DNA of 64,000 nucleotides, taken from contig JAHQRK010000013.1 in NCBI GenBank assembly GCA_019828595.1, positions 2,077,501 through 2,141,500 on the forward strand. Direction: 5' to 3'. This stretch comes from Aphanomyces cochlioides (lineage: Eukaryota > Oomycota > Saprolegniomycetes > Saprolegniales > Verrucalvaceae). Below, one piece after another: positions 33,614-45,155 of the stretch. The notes below the pieces were generated by a model. That model was not told the origin of the DNA. It did no database searches and saw only the letters and a program-made list of their open reading frames with translations. Position numbers and translations under genes: made by a program. Numbering within the stretch: position 1 is the stretch's first letter; every line of letters begins with the position of its first letter.

Positions 33614-35088
33614 GAGATCACAATGGTCTGTGGGTTCTTCTTGTGGATCAAAATGTTCGGAAATTTGGAGCCCCATAACGAACCAGGATTTTCCTTGACA
33701 AATTGATCGCAGATGACTTTTTCGGACCAGTCCTTGTAGCCTTCGCCCAACTTGACTGTGAGCTCGTACACTTGGGACTGGGGGGTGAGCAAAATGTTTT
33801 CAATGAAGGTGTCCATGTCACCAGAGTCTTTGTATAATGCGTCCGCCATGGCCTCGCATCGCGCAATATCGTCATCGGCAATAGCATGAGCACCAGTGTT
33901 GCGGTGTTTCGCGCCTTTGGGGGCATTGCCTTGCTTGGCATCTTTCTTGGACGAAGCTGAATCCTTGCCGGGAGTCTTTTGCGTCCATGGATTGGCCTTT
34001 TCAGCGTTTTGTTGCTCTTGATCGCCTTGTATTTTGTCTGCCGCGGTAGGAGGATCAACAGCGCCATTTCCTTGAGCAACGGATTTGTCGACAATGTCTT
34101 GATTTGACTGGTCATTGTCATTGTTTGTCGATTGTTCCTCTTGAATAACTTCTCCAGGAGTATCACACGGCTTCGCTTGGCCGTTAATGTCGCCTGACCC
34201 ATCCACCTCCGAGTGAATTTGAGTATTTCCCTCGTCGGTTAAGGCCTCGGTTTCAGTAGAATCCTTCCCCTCGGCGTCTCCAGAGACCATATCCACGTCC
34301 TCTTGAGATTTTTCTTCATCCTCTCCCGTTCTAGGAGGCTCAGCACAGGGGGCGACGCGGTTGGTGGCTGCTGGCTCAGTCCCATTGGTCACGAGAAAGG
34401 CCGGGGCCAGATTCCCAGTGACAGGGGTAGAAGGGGAATCCATGCCATCCCCGCAGCACGGTGACTGGGGTACACCATTGCTCCGGCGAGAACCCAAATC
34501 GGGATACCGCCCCCGCCCCTCCGAAGAGGCCCCTGGGGGAAGTAGACAGAACCGCAGGGTGTGCCCATAGGGGGGGCCCTCGTAGCCTCTAGGGCTGGCA
34601 TGGACCCCGTTTTCTCGCCGCCTTCACTGGGGATCGACTCCAATTGGAGTCCAGGGAAGCAGCCACCACAGGCACAAGGCCCCAGTGGTTCGCCCTCCTG
34701 AGTGAGGGCTTCGCTAGACAAGTTAACGACAGTGGTCTGGGGGTCAACCACTGACCCACTGAGGTTGACCCCCCCTGGAACTCCGGCGAGTGGAGCACCA
34801 GGTGAAGCGCTGGTGGAGCGAGACGCAGATTGGTCTCCAGAGACGCTGTTGGGGTCGAACTCGACCTCCACTTCGGCCCTAGGGTTAGGTGTAGAGACAT
34901 TACTCACACCACTTCCGCCATCCTGATTGGACGACGAAAGTGGGTGAGGTGATACAATACCTGGAATGATGGTGACTCCGTGAGTGTTGGTCTCACGGAG
35001 CTCGGAACAGCTGTTGGCGTTGGACATTTTGAGCGCGGCGGCACTTGATAACTTCTTGACTTGAGGGGTACGAGGCAAATTCGGAAGT
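33614..35088 (-). pseudogene. Array unit U5: full 5' end, ORF1 with 1 nt deletion
   Basis: ATG 35027. One G is missing from a G6 run (34535-34539 has five), shifting the frame at about residue 163. Carries GNLAPAF, AIADDD and the private change EDEEKS also seen in copy M. Confidence 0.78.
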
Positions 35089-35093
35089 CGAGA

Positions 35094-36570
35094 GAGATCA
35101 CAATGGTCTGTGGGTTCTTCTTGTGGATCAAAATGTTCGGAAATTTGGAGCCCCATAACGAACCAGGATTTTCCTTGACAAATTGATCGCAGATGACTTT
35201 TTCGGACCAGTCCTTGTAGCCTTCGCCCAACTTGACTGTGAGCTCGTACACTTGGGACTGGGGGGTGAGCAAAATGTTTTCAATGAAGGTGTCCATGTCA
35301 CCAGAGTCTTTGTATAATGCGTCCGCCATGGCCTCGCATCGCGCAATATCGTCATCGGCAATAGCATGAGCACCAGTGTTGCGGTGTTTCGCGCCTTTGG
35401 GGGCATTGCCTTGCTTGGCATCTTTCTTGGACGAAGCTGAATCCTTGCCGGGAGTCTTTTGCGTCCATGGATTGGCCTTTTCAGCGTTTTGTTGCTCTTG
35501 ATCGCCTTGTATTTTGTCTGCCGCGGTAGGAGGATCAACAGCGCCATTTCCTTGAGCAACGGATTTGTCGACAATGTCTTGATTTGACTGGTCATTGTCA
35601 TTGTTTGTCGATTGTTCCTCTTGAATAACTTCTCCAGGAGTATCACACGGCTTCGCTTGGCCGTTAATGTCGCCTGACCCATCAACCTCAGAGTGAATTT
35701 GAGTATTTCCCTCGTCGGTTAAGGCCTCGGTTTCAGTAGAATCCTTCCCCTCGGCGTCTCCAGAGACCATATCCACGTCCTCTTGAGATTTTTCTTCTTC
35801 CTCTCCCGTTCTAGGAGGCTCAGCACAGGGGGCGACGCGGTTGGTGGCTGCTGGCTCAGTCCCATTGGTCACGAGAAAGGCCGGGGCCAGACCCCCAGTG
35901 ACAGGGGTAGAAGGGGAATCCATGCCATCCCCGCAGCACGGTGACTGGGGTACACCATTGCTCCGGCGAGAACCCAAATCGGGATACCGCCCCCGCCCCT
36001 CCGAAGAGGCCCCCCTGGGGGAAGTAGACAGAACCGCAGGGTGTGCCCATAGGGGGGGCCCTCGTAGCCTCTAGGGCTGGCATGGACCCCGTTTTCTCGC
36101 CGCCTTCACTGGGGATCGACTCCAATTGGAGTCCAGGGAAGCAGCCACCACAGGCACAAGGCCCCAGTGGTTCGCCCTCCTGAGTGAGGGCTTCGCTAGA
36201 CAAGTTAACGACAGTGGTCTGGGGGTCAACCACTGACCCACTGAGGTTGACCCCCCCTGGAACTCCGGCGAGTGGAGCACCAGGTGAAGCGCTGGTGGAG
36301 CGAGACGCAGATTGGTCTCCAGAGACGCTGTTGGGGTCGAACTCGACCTCCACTTCGGCCCTAGGGTTAGGTGTAGAGACATTACTCACACCACTTCCGC
36401 CATCCTGATTGGACGACGAAAGTGGGTGAGGTGATACAATACCTGGAATGATGGTGACTCCGTGAGTGTTGGTCTCACGGAGCTCGGAACAGCTGTTGGC
36501 GTTGGACATTTTGAGCGCGGCGGCACTTGATAACTTCTTGACTTGAGGGGTACGAGGCAAATTCGGAAGT
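35094..36570 (-). pseudogene. Array unit U6: full 5' end, ORF1 with net 1 nt insertion
   Basis: ATG 36509. The C/G runs at 36010-36021 have two extra C and one fewer G than open copies, a net +1 shift at about residue 163. Variants: GGLAPAF, AIADDD. Confidence 0.78.
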
Positions 36571-36575
36571 CGAGA

Positions 36576-38050
36576 GAGATCACAATGGTCTGTGGGTTCT
36601 TCTTGTGGATCAAAATGTTCGGAAATTTGGAGCCCCATAACGAACCAGGATTTTCCTTGACAAATTGATCGCAGATGACTTTTTCGGACCAGTCCTTGTA
36701 GCCTTCGCCCAACTTGACTGTGAGCTCGTACACTTGGGACTGGGGGGTGAGCAAAATGTTTTCAATGAAGGCGTCCATGTCACCAGAGTCTTTGTATAAT
36801 GCGTCCGCCATGGCCTCGCATCGCGCAATATCGTCATCGGCAATAGCATGAGCACCAGTGTTGCGGTGTTTCGCGCCTTTGGGGGCATTGCCTTGCTTGG
36901 CATCTTTCTTGGACGAAGCTGAATCCTTGCCGGGAGTCTTTTGCGTCCATGGATTGGCCTTTTCAGCGTTTTGTTGCTCTTGATCGCCTTGTATTTTGTC
37001 TGCCGCGGTAGGAGGATCAACAGCGCCATTTCCTTGAGCAACGGATTTGTCGACAATGTCTTGATTTGACTGGTCATTGTCATTGTTTGTCGATTGTTCC
37101 TCTTGAATAACTTCTCCAGGAGTATCACACGGCTTCGCTTGGCCGTTAATGTCGCCTGACCCATCAACCTCCGAGTGAATTTGAGTATTTCCCTCGTCGG
37201 TTAAGGCCTCGGTTTCAGTAGAATCCTTCCCCTCGGCGTCTCCAGAGACCATATCCACGTCCTCTTGAGATTTTTCTTCTTCCTCTCCCGTTCTAGGAGG
37301 CTCAGCACAGGGGGCGACGCGGTTGGTGGCTGCTGGCTCAGTCCCATTGGTCACGAGAAAGGCCGGGGCCAGATTCCCAGTGACAGGGGTAGAAGGGGAA
37401 TCCATGCCATCCCCGCAGCACGGTGACTGGGGTACACCATTGCTCCGGCGAGAACCCAAATCGGGATACCGCCCCGCCCCTCCGAAGAGGCCCCTGGGGG
37501 GAAGTAGACAGAACCGCAGGGTGTGCCCATAGGGGGGGGCCTCGTAGCCTCTAGGGCTGGCATGGACCCCGTTTTCTCGCCGCCTTCACTGGGGATCGAC
37601 TCCAATTGGAGTCCAGGGAAGCAGCCACCACAGGCACAAGGCCCCAGTGGTTCGCCCTCCTGAGTGAGGGCTTCGCTAGACAAGTTAACGACAGTGGTCT
37701 GGGGGTCAACCACTGACCCACTGAGGTTGACCCCCCCTGGAACTCCGGCGAGTGGAGCACCAGGTGAAGCGCTGGTGGAGCGAGACGCAGATTGGTCTCC
37801 AGAGACGCTGTTGGGGTCGAACTCGACCTCCACTTCGGCCCTAGGGTTAGGTGTAGAGACATTACTCACACCACTTCCGCCATCCTGATTGGACGACGAA
37901 AGTGGGTGAGGTGATACAATACCTGGAATGATGGTGACTCCGTGAGTGTTGGTCTCACGGAGCTCGGAACAGCTGTTGGCGTTGGACATTTTGAGCGCGG
38001 CAGCACTTGATAACTTCTTGACTTGAGGGGTACGAGGCAAATTCGGAAGT
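36576..38050 (-). pseudogene. Array unit U7: full 5' end, ORF1 with 1 nt deletion
   Basis: ATG 37989. One C is missing from a C5 run (37472-37475 has four), shifting the frame at about residue 172. It is the last unit of the 1481 bp series; its own 5' end is joined to the 2009 bp type. It carries MDAFIEN, as U8 and U9 do, linking the two series. Confidence 0.78.
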
Positions 38051-40059
38051 CCGCATTTGTTCCAGGGTCTTGATCATGATCGTCTCCATCATGTTCAGGT
38101 TCTTTTTCTCCTGACGGAGGAGATTTTGCCGCTGCCTTGGCCGCTTTTGCCTTCGCCTTTTCAGCCTTGACCTCTGCACGTCGTGAAACAATCGACGGAG
38201 GCAATGTCTTGTTCAGAGCAGCGATCTTGTGCTGAAACACGACGACAAAAGGCTGACCCGACGGATCCGTAATGGTGATTTCGCGTAGTGCGTCGCCGGA
38301 TTTTGGCACCAGCACTGCAGGAGGCGCAGACGACTTGAAAATGACTCTCAAATGCGGCGACTTGATGTTCTGACCAGCAGTAGGGTTGAATGCTGCTATC
38401 ACTGACTTGGTCAATGCAGCCATTTTCTTGACAATTGCCTTGGCCATCGAAGGGTGACTGACCTTGTTGAACGTAACGTAGTAGTTGTTGCCATAACGCG
38501 AGTACTTGGGAACCAGGAAGTCTTTGCCACCAAGTCGAAACGTTGTGCCTCCCATTTCCACGCACGTAGACAAGTTGTAACTTGAGATCACAATGGTCTG
38601 TGGGTTCTTCTTGTGGATCAAAATGTTCGGAAATTTGGAGCCCCATAACGAACCAGGATTTTCCTTGACAAATTGATCGCAGATGACTTTTTCGGACCAG
38701 TCCTTGTAGCCTTCGCCCAACTTGACTGTGAGCTCGTACACTTGGGACTGGGGGGTGAGCAAAATGTTTTCAATGAAGGCGTCCATGTCACCAGAGTCTT
38801 TGTATAATGCGTCCGCCATGGCCTCGCATCGCGCAATATCGTCATCGGCAATAGCATGAGCACCAGTGTTGCGATGTTTCGCGCCTTTGGGGGCATTGCC
38901 TTGCTTGGCATCTTTCTTGGACGAAGCTGAATCCTTGCCGGGAGTCTTTTGCGTCCATGGATTGGCCTTTTCAGCGTTTTGTTGCTCTTGATCGCCTTGT
39001 ATTTTGTCTGCCGCGGTAGGAGGATCAACAGCGCCATTTCCTTGAGCAACGGATTTGTCGACAATGTCTTGATTTGACTGGTCATTGTCATTGTTTGTCG
39101 ATTGTTCCTCTTGAATAACTTCTCCAGGAGTATCACACGGCTTCGCTTGGCCGTTAATGTCGCCTGACCCATCAACCTCCGAGTGAATTTGAGTATTTCC
39201 CTCGTCGGTTAAGGCCTCGGTTTCAGTAGAATCCTTCCCCTCGGCGTCTCCAGAGACCATATCCACGTCCTCTTGAGATTTTTCTTCTTCCTCTCCCGTT
39301 CTAGGAGGCTCAGCACAGGGGGCGACGCGGTTGGTGGCTGCTGGCTCAGTCCCATTGGTCACGAGAAAGGCCGGGGCCAGACCCCCAGTGACAGGGGTAG
39401 AAGGGGAATCCATGCCATCCCCGCAGCACGGTGACTGGGGTACACCATTGCTCCGGCGAGAACCCAAATCGGGATACCGCCCCCGCCCCTCCGAAGAGGC
39501 CCCTGGGGGGAAGTAGACAGAACCGCAGGGTGTGCCCATAGGGGGGGCCCTCGTAGCCTCTAGGGCTGGCATGGACCCCGTTTTCTCGCCGCCTTCACTG
39601 GGGATCGACTCCAATTGGAGTCCAGGGAAGCAGCCACCACAGGCACAAGGCCCCAGTGGTTCGCCCTCCTGAGTGAGGGCTTCGCTAGACAAGTTAACGA
39701 CAGTGGTCTGGGGGTCAACCACTGACCCACTGAGGTTGACCCCCCCTGGAACTCCGGCGAGTGGAGCACCAGGTGAAGCGCTGGTGGAGCGAGACGCAGA
39801 TTGGTCTCCAGAGACGCTGTTGGGGTCGAACTCGACCTCCACTTCGGCCCTAGGGTTAGGTGTAGAGACATTACTCACACCACTTCCGCCATCCTGATTG
39901 GACGACGAAAGTGGGTGAGGTGATACAATACCTGGAATGATGGTGACTCCGTGAGTGTTGGTCTCACGGAGCTCGGAACAGCTGTTGGCGTTGGACATTT
40001 TGAGCGCGGCGGCACTTGATAACTTCTTGACTTGAGGGGTACGAGGCAAATTCGGAAGT
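38051..40059 (-). pseudogene. Array unit U8: full 5' end, ORF1 residues 1-649
   Basis: ATG 39998, open through the conserved block and the Lys/Ala helix to DPGTNA, then joined to the 5' end of U7 in another frame, giving a short foreign tail ending at 37866. Lacks the basic patch and the C-terminus. Confidence 0.8.
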
Positions 40060-42068
40060 CCGCATTTGTTCCAGGGTCTTGATCATGATCGTCTCCATCA
40101 TGTTCAGGTTCTTTTTCTCCTGACGGAGGAGATTTTGCCGCTGCCTTGGCCGCTTTTGCCTTCGCTTTTTCAGCCTTGGCCTCTGCACGTCGTGAAACAA
40201 TCGACGGAGGCAATGTCTTGTTCAGAGCAGCGATCTTGTGCTGAAACACGACGACAAAAGGCTGACCCGACGGATCCGTAATGGTGATTTCGCGTAGTGC
40301 GTCGCCGGATTTTGGCACCAACACTGCAGGAGGCGCAGGCGACTTGAAAATGACTCTCAAATGCGGCGACTTGATGTTCTGACCAGCAGTAGGGTTGAAT
40401 GCTGCTATCACTGACTTGGTCAATGCAGCCATTTTCTTGACAATCGCCTTGGCCATCGAAGGGTGACTGACCTTGTTGAACGTAACGTAGTAGTTGTTGC
40501 CATAACGCGAGTACTTGGGAACCAGGAAGTCTTTGCCACCAAGTCGAAACGTTGTGCCTCCCATTTCCACGCACGTAGACAAGTTGTAACTTGAGATCAC
40601 AATGGTCTGTGGGTTCTTCTTGTGGATCAAAATGTTCGGAAATTTGGAGCCCCATAACGAACCAGGATTTTCCTTGACAAATTGATCGCAGATGACTTTT
40701 TCGGACCAGTCCTTGTAGCCTTCGCCCAACTTGACTGTGAGCTCGTACACTTGGGACTGGGGGGTGAGCAAAATGTTTTCAATGAAGGCGTCCATGTCAC
40801 CAGAGTCTTTGTATAATGCGTCCGCCATGGCCTCGCATCGCGCAATATCGTCATCGGCAACAGCATGAGCACCAGTGTTGCGGTGTTTCGCGCCTTTGGG
40901 GGCATTGCCTTGCTTGGCATCTTTCTTGGACGAAGCTGAATCCTTGCCGGGAGTCTTTTGCGTCCATGGATTGGCCTTTTCAGCGTTTTGTTGCTCTTGA
41001 TCGCCTTGTATTTTGTCTGCCGCGGTAGGAGGATCAACAGCGCCATTTCCTTGAGCAACGGATTTGTCGACAATGTCTTGATTTGACTGGTCATTGTCAT
41101 TGTTTGTCGATTGTTCCTCTTGAATAACTTCTCCAGGAGTATCACACGGCTTCGCTTGGCCGTTAATGTCGCCTGACCCATCAACCTCCGAGTGAATTTG
41201 AGTATTTCCCTCGTCGGTTAAGGCCTCGGTTTCAGTAGAATCCTTCCCCTCGGCGTCTCCAGAGACCATATCCACGTCCTCTTGAGATTTTTCTTCTTCC
41301 TCTCCCGTTCTAGGAGGCTCAGCACAGGGGGCGACGCGGTTGGTGGCTGCTGGCTCAGTCCCATTGGTCACGAGAAAGGCCGGGGCCAGACCCCCAGTGA
41401 CAGGGGTAGAAGGGGAATCCATGCCATCCCCGCAGCACGGTGACTGGGGTACACCATTGCTCCGGCGAGAACCCAAATCGGGATACCGCCCCCGCCCCTC
41501 CGAAGAGGCCCCTGGGGGGAAGTAGACAGAACCGCAGGGTGTGCCCATAGGGGGGGCCCTCGTAGCCTCTAGGGCTGGCATGGACCCCGTTTTCTCGCCG
41601 CCTTCACTGGGGATCGACTCCAATTGGAGTCCAGGGAAGCAGCCACCACAGGCACAAGGCCCCAGTGGTTCGCCCTCCTGAGTGAGGGCTTCGCTAGACA
41701 AGTTAACGACAGTGGTCTGGGGGTCAACCACTGACCCACTGAGGTTGACCCCCCCTGGAACTCCGGCGAGTGGAGCACCAGGTGAAGCGCTGGTGGAGCG
41801 AGACGCAGATTGGTCTCCAGAGACGCTGTTGGGGTCGAACTCGACCTCCACTTCGGCCCTAGGGTTAGGTGTAGAGACATTACTCACACCACTTCCGCCA
41901 TCCTGATTGGACGACGAAAGTGGGTGAGGTGATACAATACCTGGAATGATGGTGACTCCGTGAGTGTTGGTCTCACGGAGCTCGGAACAGCTGTTGGCGT
42001 TGGACATTTTGAGCGCGGCAGCACTTGATAACTTCTTGACTTGAGGGGTACGAGGCAAATTCGGAAGT
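40060..42068 (-). pseudogene. Array unit U9: 5'-most unit, ORF1 residues 1-649
   Basis: ATG 42007, open to DPGTNA and joined to the 5' end of U8 exactly as U8 is to U7. Its own 5' terminus (42068) abuts plus-strand ORF1 of copy H, so this end marks where the parent of the array was inserted into H. Confidence 0.8.
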
Positions 42069-42069
42069 G

Positions 42070-42484
42070 CGTCAACTTCATGGCTCAATACAAGATTCAC
42101 CCGTCAGAAATCTTGGAAGAATTGACCACGGACATACCAGAGATCAAGCGCATCCTCTTTGCACTTGCTACGATTGACTTATTCCTCTCAAATCGGGCCC
42201 CAGACCTCTACACAAACTCGGAGGCACTGACTGTTCTATTGAACCAAGAAGCAACAAGATTGCCTGACACCAACTGCTTGACGGACTGGTCGCTGTTTGC
42301 TTTGATCGAAAACTTCAGCGACAATCTCGAGAAGTTCACTTTGCCGGCTCCCGTCTTGTCGGCCATCTCGATGCTCAAAAGCATCACCAACAATTACCAC
42401 ATCGACGAGCTCTGCAGCAAAGCTCACCACTCCATGAACGCCGACGAAATTGATCCCCTCGATTTGGAGGACGATCAACTCTAA
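42070..42484 (+). pseudogene. ORF1 C-terminal fragment of copy H
   Basis: The last ~138 codons of ORF1 (from VNFMAQYKIHPSE) to TAA 42482-42484. Open, but without start, conserved block or basic patch. Its linker to ORF2 has CTCTCACCCC, shared only with copy K. Confidence 0.82.
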
Positions 42485-42562
42485 GGCTTCTATCCCCTGC
42501 TTCAATCCATTTCAACCTCCCCTCTCACCCCTCCATTCTACTCATTTTCATCTGTACTCGTG

Positions 42563-45009
42563 ATGATTGACAACAACTTCTCCGATGTCCCAACTGAACT
42601 CGTGGACTGGGACCCACAAATCATCTCCCTCAACACCAATGGCTTCTCCAACAGTCATCGGTACATCCTCGACAAACTATCAAGTGTTCACGACGTTTCC
42701 TTTATCCAAGAAACCCGTTTCCGCACGCCAAGTCTCCACGACCGTGTTGCGTTCCATTGGCAACGCATCATAAACCACGAAGGCTCTTTGTTCTTTGAAG
42801 AGCCTATTTACCCTGAAGTATCCACGTCGCCAGCCACTGGAGGTCTGGCTACGTTGATACATCCTCACTCTCCTTTGAAGAACGCCACTCAAGTCCCTCA
42901 TGACAACCCAGTGCTTCGTGGTCGTTATCTACAAGTGCGATGTACTCTGGGTCCACTGACAGTCGTTCTCCACAATATCTATGCGCCGGCAGCCTTCCAA
43001 CAACGAGCAAGTTACTTCGAAGAATTGCCACGCGACTTTCCTCCACATGCGCTCCACATTGTTGGAGGAGATTTCAACTGCACTCTCAACAAAGATTTGG
43101 ATTCGTTGAGACCCAGTACCTCCACCATGGCCGGCACCCTTCAACTGGAACAATGGATGCACAGTTTGTCTCTGGTGGATCTGTTTCGCCGTCAAAACCC
43201 CGTGGCAAGAACCTTCACAAGTCCCACACTCACCAACCGACTTGACTACATCTTTTGTTCGTCCACCTTGGCGGGTCTTCGTCATTGGAAGGCGACGCAC
43301 ATGCCACACGTTCCACAGGCTGACCACGTGGCTTGTCGTATCATCTCAAAGCGTCAAACATTGCGCCATGGCTCTGGATCATGGAAAGCTCCAACTTGGC
43401 TACTTCGTCTACCACGAGCGGCCGAGATTGTTCATGGATGTCTGGATCGATTTTTGGACAAGTCTCCAACATTCCACAATATCTCCAAGGCCTACGACAT
43501 GCTGGTCAATGATATCCGCTCCCAACTCAAAGAATTCCATTCTCAACGATTGGAGAAACAACGTCTGCCGTTGAAGAAGTTAGCTGTGGAGATCGCTTCG
43601 CTTTTGCAAGTCCCCAACATGCGTCAAGATTCAGTGCTGGTGGATCGAGTGCGAGACCTTCAAAAGCAAATTCACGAGCTGCAAGATCGAGACAAGCAGT
43701 TTCGTCAAGACCAGGCGTTCCAACTTCACTTGTACAAAGCAGAGCGCTCGTCCAAGTTCCACTTCATGTCTCCTGTCCCTACCCCCTTGAAGAAGACAGT
43801 CTTCAAAGAGTTGGTGGATGTCAATGGAAATGTTGTCTCCAATCAACAAGGCATGTCTGACGTCCTGGTCGACTACTACAAGGACTTGTTTGCAGCTCCC
43901 GAGGTGCAGCGATCTGGAGACGAAGTGTCGTCATTTCTGACCCCATTGACTCGACACAAGCAACTGCCAGAGCAAGCCCAGAAAGAGCTGTCGGCTCCCT
44001 TGCGCGCCAACGAGTTCTATCATGCTATTCGACACAGCAGTTCGAACTCAGCGCCAGGTCCCAACGCTCTGCCATTCGAAGTCCTCAAACTTGCACCTCA
44101 CAAGTGGTCGTTGGTATTGGAGCTGCTATTCACACACCAGCTCCATTCTCACCCTCGCTTGACTCCCATGCAACTTGTCAGTACGCTGGTGTTGCTGCAC
44201 AAGAAAGGCCCCAAGTCACAAGCCAAGAACTATCGGCCCATTAGCCTACTCAACACGGATGTGAAAATCCTGACGAGTATTCTGGCTTATCGACTCCAGC
44301 GCCACATTCGACACATCATCCACCCGGACCAGCAAGGCTTTATCCGTCGAAGCAATATCCAAACCAATATTGCACGACTGGATGACATGCTGCACCACAT
44401 CAAACTACACAGTCCGTCCTCGATGGTGGCACTGCTTGATTTGAGAAAGCTTTTGATCGCGTGGACCACGCGTACTTGCTCCGCGTCCTCCGTCACTATG
44501 GCTTTCCCGAAACCTTTGTTGACATGGTTCGCGTACTGTACTCGGGCCGCAAGTCTCGCATCTTGGTGAACGGCTTCTTGTCCAAGCCAGTTCACATCTC
44601 ACGCGGTGTGTTGCAAGGTGATCCACTGTCGCCACTTCTGTTTGTGATCGCTTTGGAACCGATGTGCCAACTCCTACGGCAACACTCCAACTATGGCATC
44701 AAGTGTGGGGATCGCTACCACACTGGGAGTTACTTTGCCGACGACTCGCAACTCTATGCGGCAAATGAGACGTGCCTCCACCGGCAGCTTGCATTGGTTC
44801 AAACCTTTTGCGACAAGTCTGGTTTCCGACTCAACGTAGACAAGACCCAAATTCTGACCTACAGCCAGTTGAATGGGAACCTTGCCTCACTACAAGTTAC
44901 TTCCGACAGTCCCGTGAAGGCTCTTGGTATCTTGGTTGCGCCCAATCTTTCTCCATTGGCACGTTTCAATTACGTGTTTGAGAAGTTTGTGGCTCGCTTG
45001 TCTTTGTGG
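42563..45009 (+). pseudogene. ORF2 of copy H, first part, frameshifted and interrupted
   Basis: ATG 42563. Complete endonuclease and RT through FADD and the thumb to about residue 816. One base is missing at about 44440 (CTTGATTTGAG against CTTGACTTTGAG), which destroys the first catalytic block DFEKAFD by frameshift. At 45009 copy I is inserted; about 118 further codons follow at 47981-48333. It shares IINHEGS and RIISKRQT with copy K, its closest relative here. Confidence 0.85.
44993..45009. repeat. Target-site duplication of copy I, left copy
   Basis: CTCGCTTGTCTTTGTGG, repeated at 47964-47980. The inner two or three bases may be microhomology with the truncated end of copy I, so the true length is 15-17 bp. 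Confidence 0.85.
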
Positions 45010-45155
45010 TTAAATGAGTTGTATTAACCTTATTTTTGAGCAAAGGCCCTAATGACTTACTAATTTGCCTCGTACTGTATAAATAGAACTTGGAAAACAG
45101 AATATGGCAAAGTGGTCATTGAACAGGAGATGAAGTGGTGAGCCGTCATGCTCAC
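45010..45155 (-). other. 3' UTR of copy I (146 nt)
   Basis: Appears the same as the 3' UTRs of K and N in the stretches I compared, which suggests that these three insertions are the most recent. Ends in CATTTAA at 45010. Confidence 0.75.

Larger units (their letters stand above)
22403..42068 (-). repeat. Head-to-tail array of 3'-truncated LINE units
   Basis: About 19.7 kb, all on the minus strand, with every unit consisting of ORF1 sequence only except the last (G), which continues into ORF2. Reading from high to low coordinates, ORF1 is broken at an internal site and joined at once to a new element start. Three joint types recur: ORF1 residue of about 649 to 5' end (38050/38051, 40059/40060; period 2009 bp); residue of about 471 plus 5 nt filler to 5' end (29166/29172, 30647/30653, 32128/32134, 33608/33614, 35088/35094, 36570/36576; period about 1481 bp); and residue of about 569 to residue 30 (25775/25776, 27397/27398; period 1623 bp). 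Identical joints within a type point to unequal crossing-over after a few self-insertions. Confidence 0.85.
42070..45009 (+). mobile_element. LINE copy H, middle part (continues as J)
   Basis: Starts inside ORF1 at codon of about 875, where the array was inserted, includes the ORF1 C-terminus and most of ORF2, and is split at 45009 by copy I. It resumes after the 17 bp duplication and runs to 48333. Its 5' part should lie left of the array but is not found within the window, probably because of the D/G rearrangement. Confidence 0.83.

Noticed and set aside
22403..42068. Array read as a CRISPR or minisatellite
   Set aside because: Units are 1.5-2 kb coding fragments of a LINE with complete 5' ends, without spacers.
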